A DNA stretch of 64,000 nucleotides from Paracoccus aurantiacus. GTDB lineage: Bacteria > Pseudomonadota > Alphaproteobacteria > Rhodobacterales > Rhodobacteraceae. Numbering within the stretch: position 1 is the stretch's first letter; every line of letters begins with the position of its first letter. Positions 1 to 9,178 of the stretch are shown here, in pieces. Made by a program: the position numbers and the translations under genes. Where the stretch lies: the NCBI RefSeq assembly GCF_007993065.1, contig NZ_VOPL01000004.1:124001-188000 (forward strand), given 5' to 3'. The notes under the pieces were generated by a model that did no database searches, was not told the origin of the DNA, and saw only the letters and a list, made by a program, of their open reading frames with translations.

Positions 1-1
1 C

Positions 2-298
2 GTGACGCAGGCTGGGCTGGTGGTCAACGAGATCGCGCCGCGCGTGCATAATTCGGGCCACTGGACGCAGGCCGGTTGTGCTGTCGATCAGTTCGAACAG
101 CATATCCGCGCGATTGCCGGTCTGCCGCTTGGCGATGGGCAGCGTTATGCGGATGTGGTGATGGAAAACCTGATTGGCGACGACATGGACCGCCTTCCGC
201 AATTGTTGAAAAGCGCGAATTGCCAGATTCACCTCTATGGGAAGGCCGAAACGCGCGCGGGCCGCAAGATGGGCCATGTAAACCGGATCACAGGATGA
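2..298 (+). CDS. purK: 5-(carboxyamino)imidazole ribonucleotide synthase, C-terminal part (partial)
   Basis: This is the 3' end of a gene that begins before the window; the reading frame is open from the first bases. The visible 98 residues carry the ending typical of PurK: a [15 protein letters not shown] stretch at the start of the visible part, then a QFEQHIRA helix and an RAGRKMGH segment near the end. PurK is an ATP-grasp enzyme that carboxylates aminoimidazole ribonucleotide with bicarbonate in de novo purine synthesis, normally working with PurE, which is probably upstream and not visible. The stop overlaps the start of the Nudix gene (ATGA), suggesting translational coupling. Identity rests on the conserved C-terminal motif; the rest of the protein cannot be judged. 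Confidence 0.9.
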   Translation: MTQAGLVVNEIAPRVHNSGHWTQAGCAVDQFEQHIRAIAGLPLGDGQRYADVVMENLIGDDMDRLPQLLKSANCQIHLYGKAETRAGRKMGHVNRITG

Positions 299-744
299 AA
301 ATGGCCCGGCCCAGGCTGGCGGTCCGCGCGGCGATCCTGCGCGACGACAGGCTGTTGATGGTCAATGCCTATCCGCCGGACTACGAGTCAGAGCTTTGGT
401 GCCTTCCCGGCGGCGGGGCAGAGCCGGGCCAGTCGCTGCCCGAGAATCTGGAGCGCGAGGTATGGGAGGAAACCGGCCTGCGAATCCGCGTCGGCGCGAT
501 CATCCTCGTGAATGAGTTCCGCGATTCCGACAAGGGCTTTCACCAGGTCGATCTGATCCACCGGGCAACGCTGACAGATGGACACGAGATCGTGCTGGAT
601 GATCCCGAAGGTGTGGTGAATCGCGCGCGTTGGGTCACGAAGGCAGAACTGGCCAAGCTGCACCACCGTCCCCGCCTGCTGTCGCGCGCGGTATGGGGAC
701 AGCACGCCGCCTGGTATGACCCGATGGAAGAAATACTCTGGTAG
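295..744 (+). CDS. Nudix hydrolase
   Basis: The product has 149 residues. The start chosen is the ATG at 295, overlapping the purK stop as ATGA; a second in-frame ATG lies two codons later. A Nudix box lies at about residues 40-62: GGAEPGQ, then seven residues, then REVWEETGL. The Glu of the GX5E part is Gln46 here, while the REUxEExGU helix that binds the metal is intact. Such enzymes hydrolyse nucleoside diphosphates linked to another moiety; the substrate cannot be told from sequence. The coupling to purK hints at nucleotide metabolism or pool cleaning, but that is inference. Longer upstream starts in this frame would run antisense-free through purK and are unlikely. Confidence 0.85.
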   Translation: MKMARPRLAVRAAILRDDRLLMVNAYPPDYESELWCLPGGGAEPGQSLPENLEREVWEETGLRIRVGAIILVNEFRDSDKGFHQVDLIHRATLTDGHEIVLDDPEGVVNRARWVTKAELAKLHHRPRLLSRAVWGQHAAWYDPMEEILW

Positions 745-750
745 CGGCTC

Positions 751-1926
751 TCAGCGCTCTGGCAGGGTTTCTGCCAGATAGCGCATCATGTTCGCGCCCA
801 TGACTTTCGCGACCTGATCGTCAGTCAGCCCCTGATCGAGAAGCGCCTGCGTCAGCGCTGCAAGGCCGGCCGTATCGAATGGCGCATCGACCGAACCGTC
901 ATAGTCCGACCCGAGCGAAACATGGTCCTCGCCCACAAGGTCAATCGCTGCGCTGATCGTGCGGGCAATGTCGCCGGGCGTGCTGCCGCAATTGACGTCC
1001 GACCAGTAGCCGATGCCGATAACGCCGCCTTTTGCAGCGATATCTTGCATCAGATCGTCGGGAATATTGCGCGGCGTGTCGCAATTGCCGCGCACGCCGG
1101 TATGACTGACGATCGGGCGCGTGCCCTCGATCGCCAGCACGTCGCGGGCAAGCTGCGGGCTGGCATGCGCAAGGTCGATGACCATACCGCGCGACATCAG
1201 CCCCTCGACGACCTGCCGCCCGAAATCCGTCAGCCCGGCGCCGCTTTCGCCATGCAGCGATCCGCCGAGTTCGTTGTCAAAGAAATGCGTCAGCCCCACA
1301 AGCCGGAACCCGGCATCATAGAGACGGTCGAGATTGGCAATATCGCCTTCCAGCGGGTGCCCGCCCTCGGTCCCGAGGATGGAACCTATTGTCCGCGCGC
1401 CGGTCTGGCGTTTGGCCAGCACCTCCTGCAGATCGTCGCGCGTCAGGATCAGACGAAGGTCTTCGGGGTCGCTCTCGGCCATGCGGCGCAGGCGGGCGGC
1501 CTGATCGAGCGCGCGTTCAAGCAGGCTGGACCAGGTGCGGATCGGGCGCAACTGGCCCATCACCAGCTTCGTGATCTGATCGGGCGCCTCGGCACTGTTC
1601 TGACCATAATTCAGGCCGGCGGGGCTTTTCGTCACAGTGGTAAAGGCCTGCACCGCGACGTTGCCTTCCTGCAGGCGGGGAATGTCGGTATGGCCGCGAT
1701 CCACGCGCTTCAGCAGATTGCGATCCCACAAAAGCGCGTCGGAATGCCAGTCGCCGATGACCAGCCGGTCATGCAGGGCCTGCGCCTCGGCGCTGACGGG
1801 CCAGCCTTCGGCGGGCGTGGTCAAGGGGTTCAGGCCGCGCTCGACGTATGCCGGGGCGAAGGTGAAGAACAAGACTGCCGCGACAACGATCAGGCCGATC
1901 AGGACGTAGAGGATCTTGCGGAGCAT
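751..1926 (-). CDS. Membrane-anchored dipeptidase, peptidase family M19
   Basis: The product has 391 residues with an N-terminal hydrophobic segment (about residues 5-24) that should anchor it in the inner membrane facing the periplasm. M19 (renal dipeptidase) zinc ligands are visible: GDWHSD (His61, Asp63), GTEGGH (Glu187), DLAHAS (His254) and SHTGVRG (His275), then SLGSDYDG near the end. Family members cleave dipeptides, including some with D-residues, and some hydrolyse beta-lactams or N-acyl-amino acids. The start overlaps the end of the upstream GNAT gene by 28 bases, so the two are probably co-transcribed. Length is usual for the family. The fold assignment is firm; the natural substrate is unknown. 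Confidence 0.92.
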   Translation of the reverse strand: MLRKILYVLIGLIVVAAVLFFTFAPAYVERGLNPLTTPAEGWPVSAEAQALHDRLVIGDWHSDALLWDRNLLKRVDRGHTDIPRLQEGNVAVQAFTTVTKSPAGLNYGQNSAEAPDQITKLVMGQLRPIRTWSSLLERALDQAARLRRMAESDPEDLRLILTRDDLQEVLAKRQTGARTIGSILGTEGGHPLEGDIANLDRLYDAGFRLVGLTHFFDNELGGSLHGESGAGLTDFGRQVVEGLMSRGMVIDLAHASPQLARDVLAIEGTRPIVSHTGVRGNCDTPRNIPDDLMQDIAAKGGVIGIGYWSDVNCGSTPGDIARTISAAIDLVGEDHVSLGSDYDGSVDAPFDTAGLAALTQALLDQGLTDDQVAKVMGANMMRYLAETLPER

Positions 1927-2405
1927 GGGGCCGTCCCGGTCAATGGCAGGTCTGCCCAGAGGATATGCTGAGGTCCGCGCGATCCGCCAGCATAGATCCC
2001 GCCTTCGTCACGAAAACCTGCGCCGCGATAGGCGGCATATGCGGCCGGGTTCAGCAGGTTGACGGTCAGCACCAGCCGACCTTTGTCCGGGTATTGCCGC
2101 GCGGCATAGGCGGGAAGGGCCGCCATCGCGGCGGTCCCGAAGCCTTTGCCCTGATGAGCCATGTCGATCAGCACGCCTCGCATCCCGAGATCGGTTTCTT
2201 TTGCAAAATCATGCCGTTGCGCATAAAGCGGGTCCAGCTTGAACATGCCCACCAGCTCTCCGTCCGCGTGGATCGCGTGGAAGCTGAGATCGGGCGTGTC
2301 GTCAAGGATCATCTGCGCGCCGTTATTCGCGTATTGACCCGGATGCTGCTGCAAATGGGTCAGTTCGTGCAGTCGGTCAGCAGGGACATGCGACAGGGTT
2401 ATCAT
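1899..2405 (-). CDS. GNAT family N-acetyltransferase
   Basis: The product has 168 residues. The ATG at 2405 was chosen because a GAAAGGG ribosome site lies about six bases before it; longer upstream forms run into non-conserved sequence. The acetyl-CoA binding motif A is visible as QGKGFG at about residues 85-90, preceded by the beta strand LGMRGVLID, and a typical C-terminal NPAAYAAYRGAGF segment follows. GNAT proteins transfer an acetyl group from acetyl-CoA to an amine on a small molecule or protein. The substrate is not predictable. It overlaps the dipeptidase gene downstream and probably shares its transcript. Confidence 0.85.
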   Translation of the reverse strand: MITLSHVPADRLHELTHLQQHPGQYANNGAQMILDDTPDLSFHAIHADGELVGMFKLDPLYAQRHDFAKETDLGMRGVLIDMAHQGKGFGTAAMAALPAYAARQYPDKGRLVLTVNLLNPAAYAAYRGAGFRDEGGIYAGGSRGPQHILWADLPLTGTAPCSARSSTS

Positions 2406-2466
2406 TCGATCCCTTTCACGGGGCGCAGTCATATGGGCGCAGGGATGACCTGCGCCCGCTGTGGCT

Positions 2467-4290
2467 TCAGTCTTCCATCGCCTCAAGCTCGTCGATGAAA
2501 CCTTCGATCATCGACAGGCCCTTGTCCCAGAAGGCGGGGTCGGACGCGTCAAGGCCGAAGGGGGCCAGCAATTCCTTGTGATGCTTGGACCCGCCGGCAG
2601 CCAGCATGTCGAAATATTTCTGCTGGAAACCCTCGGGCTGGGCCTCGTAGGCGGCATAAAGCGCATTCACCAATCCGTCGCCGAAAGCATAGGCATAGAC
2701 GTAGAAGGGCGAATGCACGAAATGGGGCACATAGGACCAGAAGGTTTCATAGCCCGGCATGTATTCGAAGGCCGGGCCAAGGCTTTCGCGGGCCACGTCC
2801 ATCCAGATCGCATTTATGTCGTCCGGCGTCAGTTCACCTTCGGCGCGGGCGGCGTGCAGACGCACCTCGAAATCATAGAAGCTGATCTGGCGGACGACGG
2901 TGTTGATCATATCCTCGACCTTGCCGGCCAGCAGCGCCTTTTTCTGCGCCGGATCAGTGGTTTCGGCCAGCAACTTGCGGAAGGTCAGCATTTCGCCGAA
3001 TACGCTGGCCGTTTCCGCCAGCGTCAGCGGGGTCGAGGCCAACAGTTCGCCCTGCGCCGCCGCCAGTCGCTGGTGGACGCCGTGGCCCAGTTCATGCGCC
3101 AGCGTCATCACATCGCGCGGTTTGCCCAGATAGTTCAGCATCACATAGGGATGCACGGTGGTCACGGTCGGATGGGCAAAGGCACCGGGCGCCTTGCCGG
3201 GCTTCACCGCCGCGTCGATCCAGCCGAGGTTGAAAAACGGCTCTGCCAGTTCGGCGAGTTTGGGCGAAAAGCCGGCATAGGCGTCCAGCACGGTCGCCTT
3301 CGCCTCGTCCCAGCCCACGGTCTTCGGGGTTTCGGTGGGCAGCGGGGCGTTGCGGTCCCAGACCTGCAGCTTGTCCAGCCCCAGCCAGCGCGCTTTCAGC
3401 GCATAGTAGCGGTGCGAGATGCGCGGATAGGCGGCGGTCACGGCATTGCGCAGCGCCTCGACCACTTCGGGTTCGACATGGTTCGACAGATGGCGGCCAT
3501 GCTGCGGCGAGGGCATCTTGCGCCACTTGTCCTCGACCGCCTTTTCCTTGGCGAGTGTGTTGTGAACACGCGCGAACAGCTTGACGTTCTTCTGGAAAAC
3601 CTCAGCCAATGCGCGGGCGGCGGCCTCTCGCTTGGCGCGGTCGTGATCGGTCAGCAGGGTCAGCACGGCTTCCAGCTGCATCGTCTCGCCGTCGACATCG
3701 AATTCCAGACCGGCCATGGTTTCATCGAACAGACGGTTCCATGCGGCGGCACCGACAACCGAATTGTCGTGCAGGAATTTCTCCAGCTCGTCCGACAGCT
3801 GATAGGGACGCATCGCGCGCATACGGTCAAAAACGGGCCTATAGCGCGCGGGGCCGTCAGGCGCAGTGAATACTGCCTGATAGGTATCATCCGGGATGCG
3901 GTTGAATTCTAGGCTGAAGAAAACCAGCGGCGTGGTCATGTCGGTGATCTGCGCCTGCAGGTCCGACATCTGCTTGGCTCGGGCCGGGTCCATCGTGTTC
4001 TGGTAATAGCGCAGACCGGCATAGGACATGATGCGACCGGCAAGAGTGTCAATCGCCTCGTACCGGCGGATCGCTTCCAGCATGGCGGGGGCGTCCAGCG
4101 TCGCCAGCTTGCCCTCGTAATCGGCAGCGAAGCTTGCGGCCTTTTCTTCCAGTGCCTTCAGATCGGCCCGCAGTTCCGGCGCATCGGGGGCAGGGTAAAG
4201 GTCGGTCAGGTCCCAGTCGGGCAGGTCGCCGAAATCGGTCTTGGTGGCGGTCAGGGTGGTGTCGCGGGCAATCTCGCGGTCAAAGCGCAT
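2467..4290 (-). CDS. M3 family oligoendopeptidase (PepF-like)
   Basis: The product has 607 residues, the usual size for oligoendopeptidase F-like M3 enzymes. The start is the ATG at 4290, where the protein begins MRFDREIARD; upstream codons in the frame belong to non-coding sequence overlapping the neighbouring hydrolase. The zinc-binding HELGH lies at about residues 399-403, with the third ligand glutamate about 23 residues later in LAETASVFGE. No signal peptide is seen, so it is cytoplasmic. Such enzymes degrade short oligopeptides, including released signal peptides. It lies 49 bases after the alpha/beta hydrolase gene on the same strand. Confidence 0.95.
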   Translation of the reverse strand: MRFDREIARDTTLTATKTDFGDLPDWDLTDLYPAPDAPELRADLKALEEKAASFAADYEGKLATLDAPAMLEAIRRYEAIDTLAGRIMSYAGLRYYQNTMDPARAKQMSDLQAQITDMTTPLVFFSLEFNRIPDDTYQAVFTAPDGPARYRPVFDRMRAMRPYQLSDELEKFLHDNSVVGAAAWNRLFDETMAGLEFDVDGETMQLEAVLTLLTDHDRAKREAAARALAEVFQKNVKLFARVHNTLAKEKAVEDKWRKMPSPQHGRHLSNHVEPEVVEALRNAVTAAYPRISHRYYALKARWLGLDKLQVWDRNAPLPTETPKTVGWDEAKATVLDAYAGFSPKLAELAEPFFNLGWIDAAVKPGKAPGAFAHPTVTTVHPYVMLNYLGKPRDVMTLAHELGHGVHQRLAAAQGELLASTPLTLAETASVFGEMLTFRKLLAETTDPAQKKALLAGKVEDMINTVVRQISFYDFEVRLHAARAEGELTPDDINAIWMDVARESLGPAFEYMPGYETFWSYVPHFVHSPFYVYAYAFGDGLVNALYAAYEAQPEGFQQKYFDMLAAGGSKHHKELLAPFGLDASDPAFWDKGLSMIEGFIDELEAMED

Positions 4291-4339
4291 CGGGGCTTCC
4301 TTTCTGTTGCCCCTGATGTGCAGGCTGCGGCCCGCCGGT

Positions 4340-5314
4340 TCAAGCCCCGGAAGCGACGCCGTGCCGATGGTCCTGTCCGTGACGGACATGCGACAGGAAC
4401 GCCTCGTAGAAGCGGGCCTGCAAATCCGGGATCTCGAACATGACCTCGTGATGGCCGCCTTCAAGCTCCAGCAGATCGCAGCCGGGCCATTCAGCCGCGC
4501 GCGCCCGGATCGCAGAGGCAGACACGATAAGCTCTCGTGACCCGAGCGTGACAAGCATCGGAATATCCGGCGACGGCTCTGCCGCAAGGCGCTGACTTTC
4601 GGCAAGGGCCTGATTGACCCAGCGGTAGCTTGCCCCGCCAAGGGTCAGTTCGGGCCAGGCGTCCGCCTCGTGGATCATGCGTCCCCAGGCCTCTGCATTG
4701 CCGGTCAGCATATTGTTGCGGAACGGCTCATCCAGCACGTAGGTGCCGTCGCCGCCGGTTCCGAAGGCCGCGCGACCGCCGCGGCCAAGGCGTGCCGCCA
4801 AGCGCGAAATACCGATCGCGACCCCGCGTGGCATCGGTGCGTGGTTGATGCCCCACATCGGTGCCGAAAACGTCGCCGTTTCGACCGGCATCCCGTTCAG
4901 CAGCGCCGCCAACCCGATAGAGCCGCCCATCGAATGCGCAAGAAGATGCCACGGTTCGGGCAACTCCAGCGCTGCCGCCGCCTCGATCATCGCAACAACG
5001 TCAAGCTGATATTGCACGAATTCGTCGATATGGCCGGGCCGCGGATCGTCCTGCAATCGGTCGGCCATGCCCTGACCGCGCCAGTCGATGGCCATCACTG
5101 CCAGCCCGTTCTGAACCAGAACCTCGGCGACGGGGGCATATTTCTCGACATATTCGGTGCGGCCGGGAAACAGCAGCACGGTCGCATCGGCATCTTTCGC
5201 CCGCCACATCGCGACGCGAAGGCGAACGTCATCGTCGCTTCGCAGCCAATAGGCCTCTGCCGGATGTTCACGGCCATCGGCGAATTGGTGAAAGGGGGCG
5301 GGCGAAAGGTTCAT
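4340..5314 (-). CDS. Alpha/beta hydrolase, lysophospholipase-like
   Basis: The product has 324 residues and an alpha/beta hydrolase fold. The nucleophile elbow AHSMGG lies at about residues 126-131 (Ser128), an FPGRTEYVEKY segment near residue 49 resembles the oxyanion region of monoglyceride lipase/PldB-type proteins, and the probable catalytic His is in EGGHHEV near the C-terminus. Similar proteins act on lysophospholipids or monoacylglycerols, though many are uncharacterised. No signal peptide is seen. It sits just upstream of the M3 peptidase gene and downstream of an SCP2 gene, all on the minus strand. Family confidence is high, substrate confidence low. Confidence 0.85.
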   Translation of the reverse strand: MNLSPAPFHQFADGREHPAEAYWLRSDDDVRLRVAMWRAKDADATVLLFPGRTEYVEKYAPVAEVLVQNGLAVMAIDWRGQGMADRLQDDPRPGHIDEFVQYQLDVVAMIEAAAALELPEPWHLLAHSMGGSIGLAALLNGMPVETATFSAPMWGINHAPMPRGVAIGISRLAARLGRGGRAAFGTGGDGTYVLDEPFRNNMLTGNAEAWGRMIHEADAWPELTLGGASYRWVNQALAESQRLAAEPSPDIPMLVTLGSRELIVSASAIRARAAEWPGCDLLELEGGHHEVMFEIPDLQARFYEAFLSHVRHGQDHRHGVASGA

Positions 5315-5370
5315 TGCGTGAACTCGTAAACAGAAAACAGGATCTTTGAAAGCGCTGATCCGACAGTGAC

Positions 5371-5658
5371 TTACGAAAGTGCCGAGCCGAGCTTCATTGC
5401 CAGCGCAATATTCCCGTCGATTGCCAGCTTGCCGCTCATATAGGCCATGGTCGGGTTGACCGATCCGTCGAGCAGCCCTTCGAAGGTTTCGCGATTGGCG
5501 GTCAGGGTCACGTCGGCCTCATCGTCGCCGGCCCGCGCGCCATCGGCGTCAACCATGATCGCGCCTTCGTCCTCGATGACGAATTTGGCGGTGCCGTCGG
5601 CGAAGCCACCCATCTTTTCGTTCAATGCGGCGACGGCCGATTCGATTACGTTGCTCAT
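5371..5658 (-). CDS. SCP2 sterol-binding domain protein
   Basis: This is a 95-residue protein made almost entirely of an SCP2 domain. The start at 5658 is set by a strong GAGGAG ribosome site seven bases upstream. Typical features are the KFVIEDEGAIMVD strand, a DADVTLTA-like acidic turn (DEADVTLTANRETF) and the final helix NPTMAYMSGKLAIDGNIALAMKL. SCP2 domains bind lipids or acyl chains in a hydrophobic tunnel; in bacteria the role of stand-alone copies is not settled. It is 56 bases upstream of the alpha/beta hydrolase gene on the same strand, so the two may act on a common lipid, which is inference. It is divergent from the TPR gene. Confidence 0.88.
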   Translation of the reverse strand: MSNVIESAVAALNEKMGGFADGTAKFVIEDEGAIMVDADGARAGDDEADVTLTANRETFEGLLDGSVNPTMAYMSGKLAIDGNIALAMKLGSALS

Positions 5659-5715
5659 GAATATCTCCTCACTGTTGGCTGGTATGCCGCCAGCCAGTCG
5701 GGTTAGAAGGCATAT

Positions 5716-6270
5716 ATGGTCCGGCCTTCGTTTTTTTTCCATCATGCCGTCACGGCACTTGCGCTGTCTCTTCTGGCGGTTCCTGCGCTTGCGGGCAAGG
5801 CCGATCCTTTGCTTTTCGACCGGTTGGCGCAGATGCAGGGCGACGCGTGGATGGAGGCAGAGACCCAGATCCTGTCGGCGTGGGAAGATACCGGCTCTCA
5901 GGCGCTGAACATGATCCAGCTTCGCGGGGAAACCGCGCTGGATGAAGGAAACTTTTCCGCCGCGATAGGGCATCTGACAGCGCTTACGGACCACGCCCCG
6001 GATCACGCGATGGGGTTTCAACTTCGCGGCATGGCCTATTGGCTGAACGGCGATTACGGACCGGCAGCAGCCGATCTTGCCCGCGCGCTGGAACTGGAGC
6101 CGAAGCAGTATCTGGCCCTGACTCAGCTCGGCTCCATGCTGGAAGAGCTTGGCGATCACGAGCGCGCGGCCGAAGCCATTCGCCGCAGCCTGGAGATCAA
6201 TCCGCACCAGCAGGACGCAATCGACGCAGCCATACGTCTTGAAGCCGAGGACAATGGCACCAACATCTGA
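5716..6270 (+). CDS. Secreted tetratricopeptide-repeat protein
   Basis: The product has 184 residues. The N-terminus is a signal peptide: a short basic start, a hydrophobic core VTALALSLLAVPALA, and a likely cleavage after ALA near residue 26. The mature part carries TPR units (for example AMGFQLRGMAYWLNGDYGPAAADLARALELEP and the following EELGDHERAAEAIRRSLEINP), which form helical pairs for protein binding. Periplasmic location is likely. It lies 24 bases upstream of the large helicase gene on the same strand and may be co-transcribed with it. No specific partner can be named. Confidence 0.85.
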   Translation: MVRPSFFFHHAVTALALSLLAVPALAGKADPLLFDRLAQMQGDAWMEAETQILSAWEDTGSQALNMIQLRGETALDEGNFSAAIGHLTALTDHAPDHAMGFQLRGMAYWLNGDYGPAAADLARALELEPKQYLALTQLGSMLEELGDHERAAEAIRRSLEINPHQQDAIDAAIRLEAEDNGTNI

Positions 6271-6294
6271 CGGCGTGTAAGTGAAGGGGCAGGC

Positions 6295-9174
6295 ATGTCA
6301 CGTATCACGGCCGTGCTGGGCCCGACCAATACCGGCAAGACCCATTACGCCATCGAACGCATGCTCGCCCATCGCACCGGCGTCATCGGACTGCCGCTGC
6401 GCCTGCTCGCGCGTGAGGTCTATGACCGGATCGTCAAGGCGCGCGGCCCTTCGGTCGTGGCGCTTGTCACCGGCGAAGAACGCATCGTGCCGCCACGGGC
6501 ACAATATTGGGTCGCCACGACCGAGGCGATGCCCGAAGTCGCCGCCGATTTCGTCGCCGTCGATGAGATTCAGCTGGCCGCAGATCCCCAGCGTGGCCAT
6601 GTCTTTACCGAACGTCTGCTGCGTGCGCGCGGGCTGCACGAGACGCTGCTGCTGGGATCGGACACCATGCGGCCTGCCATCAATGCGCTTCTCGACAAGG
6701 TGCAGTTCATGCGGCGGGAACGCTTCTCGACGCTGAGCTGGGCGGGATCAAAGAAGATAAGCCGGATGCCGTCGCGTTCGGCGATTGTCGGTTTTTCGGT
6801 CGATGACGTCTATGCGATTGCCGAACTGCTGCGTCGCCAGAAGGGGGGTGCCGCGGTTGTCATGGGGGCATTGTCGCCCCGCACGCGCAATGCGCAGGTC
6901 GAGATGTATCAGTCGGGCGAGGTCGACCATCTGGTCGCGACCGATGCGATCGGCATGGGGCTGAATCTGGATATACGGCATGTGGCGTTCTCCTCGACCG
7001 TCAAATTCGACGGCCGTCGGATGCGGCAGCTTTTCCCGCATGAAATGGGCCAGATCGCCGGACGTGCCGGGCGGCACACGGAACCCGGCACATTCGGCGT
7101 CACGGGTGAGGCCAGCCCGCTGGATGAGGGGCTGATCGACGCGATTGAAAACCATCGCTTCGCGCCGATCAGCCGTCTGATCTGGCGCAATCCGCGGCTG
7201 GAATTCGGCACGATGGACCGTCTGGTGCAAAGCCTTGAGGCCGCGCCCGACAACGAATGGCTGGGCCGGGGGCGAGAGGCGGACGACCTTGCGGCACTGA
7301 AAACCCTGCGCGAGATGCCCGAAATCCGCGACCGCGTCACCACTGCGCCCGATGTCCGCCTGCTGTGGGATGTCTGCCGGATTCCCGATTTCCGCAGCAT
7401 TTCGCCTGCCGAACATACCAGCCTGCTGTTGCGCATCTTCACCTTTCTTCAGGAAGGCGCGATCCCGAATGAGTGGCTGGCGCGTGCGATCGAACGGATT
7501 GACCGGACCCAGGGCGACATTGATGCGTTGTCCAAGCGGCTGGCCTTTATCCGGACCTGGACCTATGTCGCGCAACGCTCTGGCTGGGTTCAGGACGAAT
7601 CGTATTGGCGCGAGGCGACGCGCACGGTAGAAGACCGCCTGTCAGATGCGCTGCACGCGGCGCTTACGCAACGATTTGTGGACCGGCGCACCTCTGTGCT
7701 GATGCGCCGGCTCAAGCAGAAGGAGACCCTCGTGGCCGAGGTGAATGACAAGGGTGAAGTCAGCGTCGAAGGCGAATTCGCCGGGCGACTGGAAGGGTTC
7801 CGCTTCCGGGCTGACCGGACGCAAAACCCGGACGAGGCGCGGATGCTGAACCGCGCATCCTACGAGGCGCTGCGGCCCGAATTCCATCTGCGCGCGGATC
7901 GTTTCTATAACGCGCCCGATACCGAACTGGATTTCACCGAGCAGGGCGGGCTGATGTGGGGCAATGCCGCCGTCGGCAAGCTGGTCAAGGGCGGCGATCC
8001 GCTTAAGCCCGGTGTGCAGGCTTTCGTCGATGAAGAGGCCGGCCCGGAGATCGCCGAAAAGGTAACCCGCCGTCTGCAGCATTTCATCGACCGCAAGGTG
8101 GCGACGCTGTTCGAACCCCTGCTGGCGATGCAGAAGGACGAGACGCTGAGTGGTCTGGCCCGTGGCTTTGCATTCCGACTGATCGAGGCGCTTGGCATCA
8201 TCCGCCGTGAAGAGGTTGCGGCCGAGGTCAAGGATCTGGATCAGGACGCGCGCGGCCTGCTGCGCAAGCATGGCGTTCGCTTTGGCCAGTTCACGATTTT
8301 CATGCCGGCGCTGCTGAAGCCCGCGCCGACGCGGCTGCGTCTGGTGCTGTCGGGCCTGTGGCAGGGTCTGGACGAATTCCCCGAAAGCCCGCCGCCCGGT
8401 CTGGTCACGATCCCGAACCTGCCGGACCTGCCGGCGCAGGTCTATACGCTGTCGGGCTATCGTCCCGCCGGTGATCGTGCCATTCGCATCGACATGCTGG
8501 AGCGTCTTGCCGACATGCTGCGTGCGCAGGACACCCGCGCGGGGTTCGAGGCGAATGCGGACATGCTGTCCATTACCGGCATGACGCTGGAGCAGTTTGC
8601 GAATCTGATGGAAGGTCTGGGATATGCCGCCGAAAAGGGCGAGCGACCCAAGACCAAGGCGGAGGCTGCGCCTGCACCAGAAACCCCGGCAGAGGTCGAT
8701 CACGAGCACCCGCTGACCGAGGAAGAATCGGTGCTGGCCGCTGAAACCCGCGCCAAATGGGAAGCCGAACAGGCCGAGAAGAAAAAGGCCGAATCCGAGG
8801 CCGCCGCTGCCGCTGGCGAGGCGCAGACCGAAGGCGAGACCGCTGATGCGACCGAGGATGCCGCGCCAGAGGTCGAAACCTTCTACACCTTCCGTTGGGC
8901 GCCGAAGCCGCGCGGGCAGCGTCCGCAGGGAAATCGCCGTCAGGGTGGTCCGCGTGCCGAGGGTGCAGACGGGCGGCAAGGCAAGAAGCCGCAGGGCGAT
9001 TTCAGGGGTGGCAAGCAAGGCAAGGGCGGCAAGCCGCGCGGGAAAGGCGACCGCAATGATCGCGGCGGTGACAAGCCGAAGAACTTTACCTCTCGCCCGC
9101 CGCGTGCCGAAAAGAAGATCGACCCGGACAACCCGTTTGCAGCGGCGCTTGCCGGTCTGGTGAAGAAGGACTGA
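6295..9174 (+). CDS. SUV3-like DExH RNA helicase with low-complexity basic tail
   Basis: The product has 959 residues. Walker A is GPTNTGKT (residues 9-16), the DExH-type motif II is DEIQ (90-93), and motif VI is QIAGRAGR (253-260), the signature of the mitochondrial SUV3 and alphaproteobacterial homologue group. A long alpha-helical middle follows. From about residue 775 the protein becomes acidic, Ala/Glu rich, and then Gly/Arg/Lys rich (GGKQGKGG and similar), a tail of the kind that binds RNA loosely. It probably remodels structured RNA or acts in degradation with exonucleases, an inference from SUV3. It ends four bases before the flavoprotein gene. Confidence 0.9.
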   Translation: MSRITAVLGPTNTGKTHYAIERMLAHRTGVIGLPLRLLAREVYDRIVKARGPSVVALVTGEERIVPPRAQYWVATTEAMPEVAADFVAVDEIQLAADPQRGHVFTERLLRARGLHETLLLGSDTMRPAINALLDKVQFMRRERFSTLSWAGSKKISRMPSRSAIVGFSVDDVYAIAELLRRQKGGAAVVMGALSPRTRNAQVEMYQSGEVDHLVATDAIGMGLNLDIRHVAFSSTVKFDGRRMRQLFPHEMGQIAGRAGRHTEPGTFGVTGEASPLDEGLIDAIENHRFAPISRLIWRNPRLEFGTMDRLVQSLEAAPDNEWLGRGREADDLAALKTLREMPEIRDRVTTAPDVRLLWDVCRIPDFRSISPAEHTSLLLRIFTFLQEGAIPNEWLARAIERIDRTQGDIDALSKRLAFIRTWTYVAQRSGWVQDESYWREATRTVEDRLSDALHAALTQRFVDRRTSVLMRRLKQKETLVAEVNDKGEVSVEGEFAGRLEGFRFRADRTQNPDEARMLNRASYEALRPEFHLRADRFYNAPDTELDFTEQGGLMWGNAAVGKLVKGGDPLKPGVQAFVDEEAGPEIAEKVTRRLQHFIDRKVATLFEPLLAMQKDETLSGLARGFAFRLIEALGIIRREEVAAEVKDLDQDARGLLRKHGVRFGQFTIFMPALLKPAPTRLRLVLSGLWQGLDEFPESPPPGLVTIPNLPDLPAQVYTLSGYRPAGDRAIRIDMLERLADMLRAQDTRAGFEANADMLSITGMTLEQFANLMEGLGYAAEKGERPKTKAEAAPAPETPAEVDHEHPLTEEESVLAAETRAKWEAEQAEKKKAESEAAAAAGEAQTEGETADATEDAAPEVETFYTFRWAPKPRGQRPQGNRRQGGPRAEGADGRQGKKPQGDFRGGKQGKGGKPRGKGDRNDRGGDKPKNFTSRPPRAEKKIDPDNPFAAALAGLVKKD

Positions 9175-9178
9175 GCGA

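Noticed and set aside
922..1971. 349-codon plus-strand frame antisense to the M19 dipeptidase
   Set aside because: The minus-strand gene has complete zinc motifs; this frame is its shadow.
2461..3912. 483-codon plus-strand open frame antisense to the M3 peptidase
   Set aside because: High-GC codon bias on the real strand keeps this frame open; the translation is His/Gln/Arg rich with no family signal.
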